Shown: positions 6,110-8,797 of the stretch, in pieces | Position numbering within the stretch: the stretch's first letter is position 1 | How the letters are laid out: each line of letters begins with the position of its first letter | NCBI GenBank assembly: GCA_028289185.1 | Contig: JAQGGV010000029.1 | Location: forward strand, 1-8,797 | Reading direction: 5' to 3' | From: Candidatus Saccharimonadota bacterium | GTDB lineage: Bacteria > Patescibacteriota > Saccharimonadia > Saccharimonadales > Saccharimonadaceae | Length of the DNA: 8,797 nucleotides | Notes under the pieces: model-generated | Database searches by the model: none | The model's input: the letters and a program-made list of their open reading frames with translations, nothing else | What the model was told of the DNA's origin: nothing | Program-made: the position numbers and the translations under genes

Positions 6110-6499
6110 ATGCGACGTCAATTTGTGATATTTCTGCTCCGTTGGCTGCTTAACTCATTTGGTTTATGGGTGGCTGTTCGCCTGCTAGGTACAGGCTATA
6201 GTGACGCCCAAGTGAGTGCCAGTATTAGTGCATTTTTGGTGGCTGGTCTGATCTTTTCGGTCATCAATACAATTTTGCGACCAGTCGTCGTTATTCTGTC
6301 GCTGCCTGCGATTCTACTGACACTTGGGCTGTTCATGCTAGTCGTTAACGGCATCATGGTCTATATTTCGCTTAAGCTCGCCCCTGGGCTACAGATGACG
6401 TTTATTAACTCAATTCTTACCGGAATGATACTCAGTCTGATAAACTATATAGTAAGCGGTGTACTAGAAATCGGTACACGACGCAAGGAGACTATATGA
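6110..6499 (+). CDS. PF04020-type four-helix membrane protein (annotated 'phage holin family')
   Basis: A 129-residue, very hydrophobic protein with about four membrane helices (residues 5-25, 36-55, 59-88, 97-119) and a short charged tail. NTILRPVVVILSLP (53-66) followed by LTLGLFMLVVN (70-80) matches the PF04020 family (sometimes called mycobacterial 4-TMS holin), found in many bacteria on the chromosome and not tied to phage. Its function is not established; despite the name there is no lysin or other phage gene nearby, so a lysis role is unlikely. The gene has its own promoter and its stop overlaps the secG start (ATGA), so the two are co-transcribed. The protein contains no cysteine. Confidence 0.82.
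   Translation: MRRQFVIFLLRWLLNSFGLWVAVRLLGTGYSDAQVSASISAFLVAGLIFSVINTILRPVVVILSLPAILLTLGLFMLVVNGIMVYISLKLAPGLQMTFINSILTGMILSLINYIVSGVLEIGTRRKETI
6485..6490 (+). promoter_or_regulatory. Shine-Dalgarno site of secG
   Basis: AAGGAG five bases before ATG 6496. It is the clearest ribosome binding site in the window and lies within the end of the upstream gene, fitting an internal cistron. Genes with their own promoters here lack such a site. Confidence 0.8.
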
Positions 6500-6723
6500 C
6501 AATAGATGGTGTTTTACAGATTATTACGATTATATCGGGCATTTTGATGGCCGCAAGTATCCTGTTGCAGCAGCGTGGCGCAAGCCTTGGTGCTGGATTC
6601 GGTAGTTCGGGTGAGCTTTACACGACCCGCCGAGGCCTGGACAAAAACTTGTTCGAAGCGACAATCGTGTTGGCTGTTATATTCATACTATCAATCTTGA
6701 CTGGACTACTGTTACCTTCCTAG
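6496..6723 (+). CDS. secG: Preprotein translocase subunit SecG
   Basis: A 75-residue protein with two membrane helices (about 4-24 and 52-73) separated by the family's cytosolic loop. The loop reads QQRGASLGAGFGSSGELYTTRRGLDK in pieces: QQRGASLG (25-32), GFGSSGE (34-40) and TTRRGLDK (43-50), which are the hallmark SecG/Sec61-beta-analog segments. SecG joins SecY and SecE in the protein-conducting channel and speeds SecA-driven export. Length is normal for the family. It overlaps the previous gene by four bases (ATGA) and has a strong Shine-Dalgarno site. The solute-binding protein downstream is itself a Sec substrate, which may explain their pairing. No cysteine. Confidence 0.92.
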   Translation: MTIDGVLQIITIISGILMAASILLQQRGASLGAGFGSSGELYTTRRGLDKNLFEATIVLAVIFILSILTGLLLPS

Positions 6724-6724
6724 T

Positions 6725-6729
6725 AGGGG
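6725..6729 (+). promoter_or_regulatory. Possible Shine-Dalgarno site of the solute-binding-protein gene; decides its start
   Basis: AGGGG ends 11 bases before ATG 6741. It overlaps the alternative GTG start at 6729, which it therefore could not serve; this favours ATG 6741. The spacing is slightly long. CTACT upstream (near 6703) could pair with AGTAG here and modulate access. Confidence 0.4.
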
Positions 6730-6740
6730 TGCGCCAGATT

Positions 6741-8516
6741 ATGGATCGTAAACGTGTGTGGAAGCGCTTAGGGCTGAAAAAAAGTTCTAAAACGCTTCAG
6801 AAGCATGCACGGAGAGTTGAAGGTGTCACGACTCGGCACGCTCACCGTTTTTTGATTAGTAGGTGGGACAAGGTACGCGAAGTGCGTTTGCACATCATCC
6901 TCTGGATGAGTGGTGTGGGCGCGCTTATTGCTATCGTGGGGCTACAAATGGTGTGGTTTCAACGAAGTTATTTACAAACTGCCCCCGTGAGTGGCGGCAC
7001 TTATGCCGAAGCAATCAAGGGCCCCGTCGAAACACTCGACCCGCTCTTTGCAACAACTCCAGCCGAACTTTCGGCTGCACATTTGCTGTTTTCGTCGCTG
7101 TTTGAAACAGACACAACTGGCCACGTAAGGGGTGACATCGCCTCGACTATGATTGACGATGGCGACAAAGTCTACACTGTTAACATGCGCCATGACGCCA
7201 GGTGGCAGGATGGCCAGCAACTAACCGCCAGCGATGTTGTATATACCGTTGGGTTGATGAAAAACGCGGCTGTTCACTCATCACAGGGCACGAGTTGGCA
7301 AGGTGTGAATGTGCAGCAAGTGAATAATTACGAAGTGAAATTCACGCTCCCTGCGGCCTATGCGGCATTTCCACAAGCCCTCACATTTTCGATTTTGCCT
7401 CAGCACGTGTTGAAATCAATTGATCCTGCAGCGCTCCGCGAGGCGTCGTTTAGCACTTCGCCAATCGGCAGTGGTCCGTTCAAACTGCGTCTATTGCAGA
7501 CGATCAGCCAAACTGTTGGTAGCAAAATCGTGCACATGGACGCTAACGATGATTATTATAGAGGTCGTCCACGGCTTGATCATTTGCAAATTCATGCCTA
7601 TGCTGACGACGAAAGTATTGGTATGGCATTGAAGACCGGTGAGGTAACCGGTGCTAGTGATGTTGCCAGCGATGTGGCATCAACGCTCAATAACAACAAA
7701 TACGAAACGGTTATTCGTCCAACCAACAACGGTATTTATGCGATTTTCAACCTGTCCAACACGGCGCTCAAGGACCCGATCGTTCGTAAGGCACTGCAGG
7801 TAGGCACTAACACCAGCGCCATACGCAAGCAGATTTACGGCAATCCGCAGCCACTCGCGTTGCCATTCATCCCATATCAAGTTGCAGGATCAAATGCGAT
7901 TACGCCGCCAAAGTTTGACCAAAACGCTGCGGCACAGGCGCTCGATGCTGACGGTTGGCTGATGCATAACGGCGTCCGCAGTAAGGGTACGGATAAATTG
8001 CAGCTGCGTGTTGTGACGCGCAAAAACAATGACTACGAAACGGCCCTGCAGATACTTGTCACTCAGTGGCAGAAGCTTGGCGTGCAGGTGACGACGCAAA
8101 TCTTTGATACCAGCGATCCAACACAAAACTTTACGACCGATGTATTGCAGCAGCGAAACTATGACGTGCTGCTCGACGAGCTTGTCATTGGTGGCGATCC
8201 AGATGTCTTTGCATATTGGGACTCACGGGGTCTGCTGAATTTCTCGGGGTATAACAGTCAAGCGAGCGATGATGCGCTGACGAGTGCTCGCACCAAGTCC
8301 GACCCAGCGCTACGTTCGGTCAAATACATTGCCTTTGCCAAGCAGTGGCTGGCGGATGTACCAGCGATCGGTCTGTACCAGTCGAACTATATTTACGTGC
8401 ACAGTAATTCAACTGAAGCCATACGGCCTGATGAAAAGATTGTGACGGGCGATGATCATTATGCGAATGTTTTGAACTGGACGGCGAATGAGGGAACAAT
8501 TTACAGGACTCCGTAG
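6741..8516 (+). CDS. Family-5 extracytoplasmic solute-binding protein, membrane-anchored (peptide ABC type)
   Basis: A 591-residue protein. Residues 1-49 are strongly basic (14 or more Lys/Arg) with no hydrophobic stretch; 50-73 form one membrane helix (LHIILWMSGVGALIAIVGLQ and on); from 85 comes the SBP_bac_5 domain: GGTYAEAIKGPVETLDPLF, LLFSSLF, a DARWQDGQQLTASDVVYT block (the family's W-x-D-G-x-P-[LV]-T-A-x-D-V), SPIGSGPFKL, and a C-terminal QRNYDVLLDEL. Such proteins capture peptides or similar solutes for an ABC importer. Gram-positive members are usually lipoproteins, but there is no lipobox, and no Cys at all; it appears to be held by an uncleaved signal anchor. No permease or ATPase gene is adjacent. 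A GTG at 6729 would add four residues but overlaps the likely ribosome site. It is downstream of secG with a 17-base gap. Confidence 0.88.
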   Translation: MDRKRVWKRLGLKKSSKTLQKHARRVEGVTTRHAHRFLISRWDKVREVRLHIILWMSGVGALIAIVGLQMVWFQRSYLQTAPVSGGTYAEAIKGPVETLDPLFATTPAELSAAHLLFSSLFETDTTGHVRGDIASTMIDDGDKVYTVNMRHDARWQDGQQLTASDVVYTVGLMKNAAVHSSQGTSWQGVNVQQVNNYEVKFTLPAAYAAFPQALTFSILPQHVLKSIDPAALREASFSTSPIGSGPFKLRLLQTISQTVGSKIVHMDANDDYYRGRPRLDHLQIHAYADDESIGMALKTGEVTGASDVASDVASTLNNNKYETVIRPTNNGIYAIFNLSNTALKDPIVRKALQVGTNTSAIRKQIYGNPQPLALPFIPYQVAGSNAITPPKFDQNAAAQALDADGWLMHNGVRSKGTDKLQLRVVTRKNNDYETALQILVTQWQKLGVQVTTQIFDTSDPTQNFTTDVLQQRNYDVLLDELVIGGDPDVFAYWDSRGLLNFSGYNSQASDDALTSARTKSDPALRSVKYIAFAKQWLADVPAIGLYQSNYIYVHSNSTEAIRPDEKIVTGDDHYANVLNWTANEGTIYRTP

Positions 8517-8519
8517 TCA

Positions 8520-8564
8520 ACCATCAAAAAAGACCAGCATATAAAACTGGTCTGTTTTGATGGT
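8520..8564. terminator. Bidirectional hairpin terminator between the solute-binding-protein gene and tRNA-Leu
   Basis: Outer arms 8520-8529 and 8555-8564 (ACCATCAAAA with TTTTGATGGT) pair over ten bases, then one A/G mismatch, then AGACCAG (8531-8537) with CTGGTCT (8547-8553) and a nine-base loop. Read on the minus strand the inner hairpin is followed by six T, a good intrinsic terminator for the tRNA. On the plus strand only TTTT follows, giving a weaker terminator for the upstream gene. The outer arm includes the tRNA's encoded CCA and discriminator base. Confidence 0.85.
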
Positions 8565-8647
8565 GCGCGCGAGAGGACTTGAACCTCCACGTCCCGAAGG
8601 ACACCAGCCCCTCAAGCTGGCCTGTCTACCAATTTCAGCACGCGCGC
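8561..8647 (-). tRNA. tRNA-Leu (anticodon GAG)
   Basis: A complete class II tRNA. Acceptor stem GCGCGCG (8641-8647) pairs with CGCGCGC (8565-8571), discriminator A, and CCA is encoded (8561-8563). D-arm stem CTG/CAG with AATTGGTAGA loop; anticodon stem CCAGC/GCTGG with loop TTGAGGG, so the anticodon is GAG (8611-8613) and reads CUC/CUU. The long variable arm GTCC-TTCG-GGAC is diagnostic of Leu/Ser/Tyr. The T-arm is GGAGG-TTCAAGT-CCTCT with a G-U pair at its base. It is transcribed away from typA and ends in its own intrinsic terminator. Confidence 0.96.
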
Positions 8648-8659
8648 ATTCAGTGTCCG

Positions 8660-8665
8660 ATTATA
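8660..8665 (-). promoter_or_regulatory. -10 promoter element of tRNA-Leu
   Basis: A perfect TATAAT on the minus strand, 12 bases upstream of the mature 5' end, leaving a leader of about six bases for RNase P to remove. TGGAAA (8683-8688) lies 17 bases upstream as a weak -35. The region overlaps the divergent typA promoter. Confidence 0.65.
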
Positions 8666-8672
8666 CACGACA

Positions 8673-8701
8673 TTGCTAATTCTTTCCATATCTGTTAAAA
8701 T
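8673..8701 (+). promoter_or_regulatory. Promoter of typA
   Basis: TTGCTA (8673-8678), a 17-base spacer, and TAAAAT (8696-8701) preceded by TGT, forming an extended -10. Predicted transcription start is near 8708, giving a leader of about 31 bases, the longest in this window. The -35 lies between the -10 and -35 of the opposing tRNA promoter, so the two polymerases would compete. Confidence 0.65.
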
Positions 8702-8708
8702 GTATACA

Positions 8709-8738
8709 AGAGGAAGCCCTAAACGAGGGCATATTTTT
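8709..8738 (+). promoter_or_regulatory. typA leader: Shine-Dalgarno-like AGAGGA, hairpin, and U-tract before the ATG
   Basis: AGAGGA lies at 8710-8715, directly followed by GCCCT-AAACG-AGGGC (8716-8730), a five-pair hairpin, then ATATTTTT and ATG 8739. Linear spacing from AGGA to ATG is more than 20 bases, too long for initiation, but with the hairpin folded it becomes about eight. The hairpin plus T5 could also be read as a weak attenuator. Confidence 0.5.
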
Positions 8739-8797
8739 ATGAAAGACCCAAAATTTATCCGCAACGTAGCAATCATCGCCCACGTCGACCATGGCAA
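8739..8797 (+). CDS. typA: Ribosome-associated GTPase TypA/BipA, N-terminal fragment
   Basis: Only the first 19 codons are in the window; the gene runs off the right edge. The translation MKDPKFIRNVAIIAHVDHG matches the start of TypA/BipA, whose IRN-[IV]-AIIAHVDHGKTTL contains the G1 (P-loop) motif. LepA differs here (typically IRNFSIIAHIDHGKSTL), which favours TypA. TypA is a translational GTPase related to EF-G that binds the ribosome and supports assembly and growth under stress. The rest of the protein cannot be seen. It has a proper promoter and a structured leader, unlike the leaderless-looking genes nearby. Confidence 0.88.
   Translation, partial: MKDPKFIRNVAIIAHVDHG

Noticed and set aside
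6110..6499. A prophage or lysis gene, suggested by the 'holin' family name
   Set aside because: No lysin, integrase, structural or other phage gene is nearby; the family is widespread on chromosomes, and the gene is tied to secG by a start overlap.
6729..6740. GTG start at 6729 for the solute-binding protein
   Set aside because: The only Shine-Dalgarno-like bases overlap the GTG itself; ATG 6741 gives a workable spacing. The difference is four residues.
8612..8797. 61-codon minus-strand open frame across tRNA-Leu and the typA start
   Set aside because: It overlaps a clear tRNA and the conserved typA N-terminus, and runs off the edge; it is a shadow frame.
1..8797. CRISPR array, insertion sequence or tandem repeats
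   Set aside because: No spaced direct repeats, transposase-like frame or terminal inverted repeats were seen anywhere in the window.

Overview
The window looks like an ordinary chromosomal stretch from a small-genome bacterium, most likely Patescibacteria (CPR) and by gene content perhaps Saccharibacteria. This placement is inferred from compact gene packing, the secG plus anchored solute-binding-protein pair, a compact UvrC and promoters sitting almost on top of start codons; no 16S is present. TAG, TAA and TGA all end genes here, so the UGA=Gly code of Gracilibacteria/Absconditabacteria does not apply. No mobile element, CRISPR array or prophage is visible.

Layout. Bases 1-792 (+): the 3' end of a rhodanese-type tRNA hydroxylase gene (trhO), whose TAG overlaps the GTG start of a Nudix hydrolase by one base. 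Bases 793-1929 (-): an Erm-type rRNA adenine dimethyltransferase gene and an unrecognised Cys-rich 128-residue protein; the Erm gene abuts the Nudix gene tail-to-tail with no spacer. Bases 1930-1977 hold two divergent promoters. Bases 1978-8516 (+): a DUF1697 protein, a VIT1/CCC1-like metal transporter, UvrC, an M24B Xaa-Pro aminopeptidase, a four-helix PF04020 membrane protein, SecG, and a membrane-anchored family-5 solute-binding protein. Bases 8520-8797: a hairpin terminator, tRNA-Leu(GAG) on the minus strand, and the divergently transcribed start of typA/bipA. No gene-free stretch reaches 300 bases; the longest is about 90 bases between the tRNA and typA.

How it works together. The functions are mostly housekeeping: tRNA modification, nucleotide clean-up, rRNA methylation, excision repair, protein export and peptide uptake or breakdown. 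The holin-like gene, secG and the solute-binding-protein gene form a tight cluster with a start overlap and an internal Shine-Dalgarno site. In contrast, six other genes carry a -10-like hexamer only about 5-7 bases before the ATG (ten for the holin-like gene), as expected for leaderless or nearly leaderless mRNAs.

The strongest oddities are in UvrC: all four iron-sulfur cysteine positions are replaced, the usual linker domain before the RNase H-like nuclease is missing, and there is an extra segment inside the nuclease. The four proteins after it (about 1200 residues) contain no cysteine at all. The typA leader has a hairpin placed exactly between a Shine-Dalgarno-like site and the start codon.
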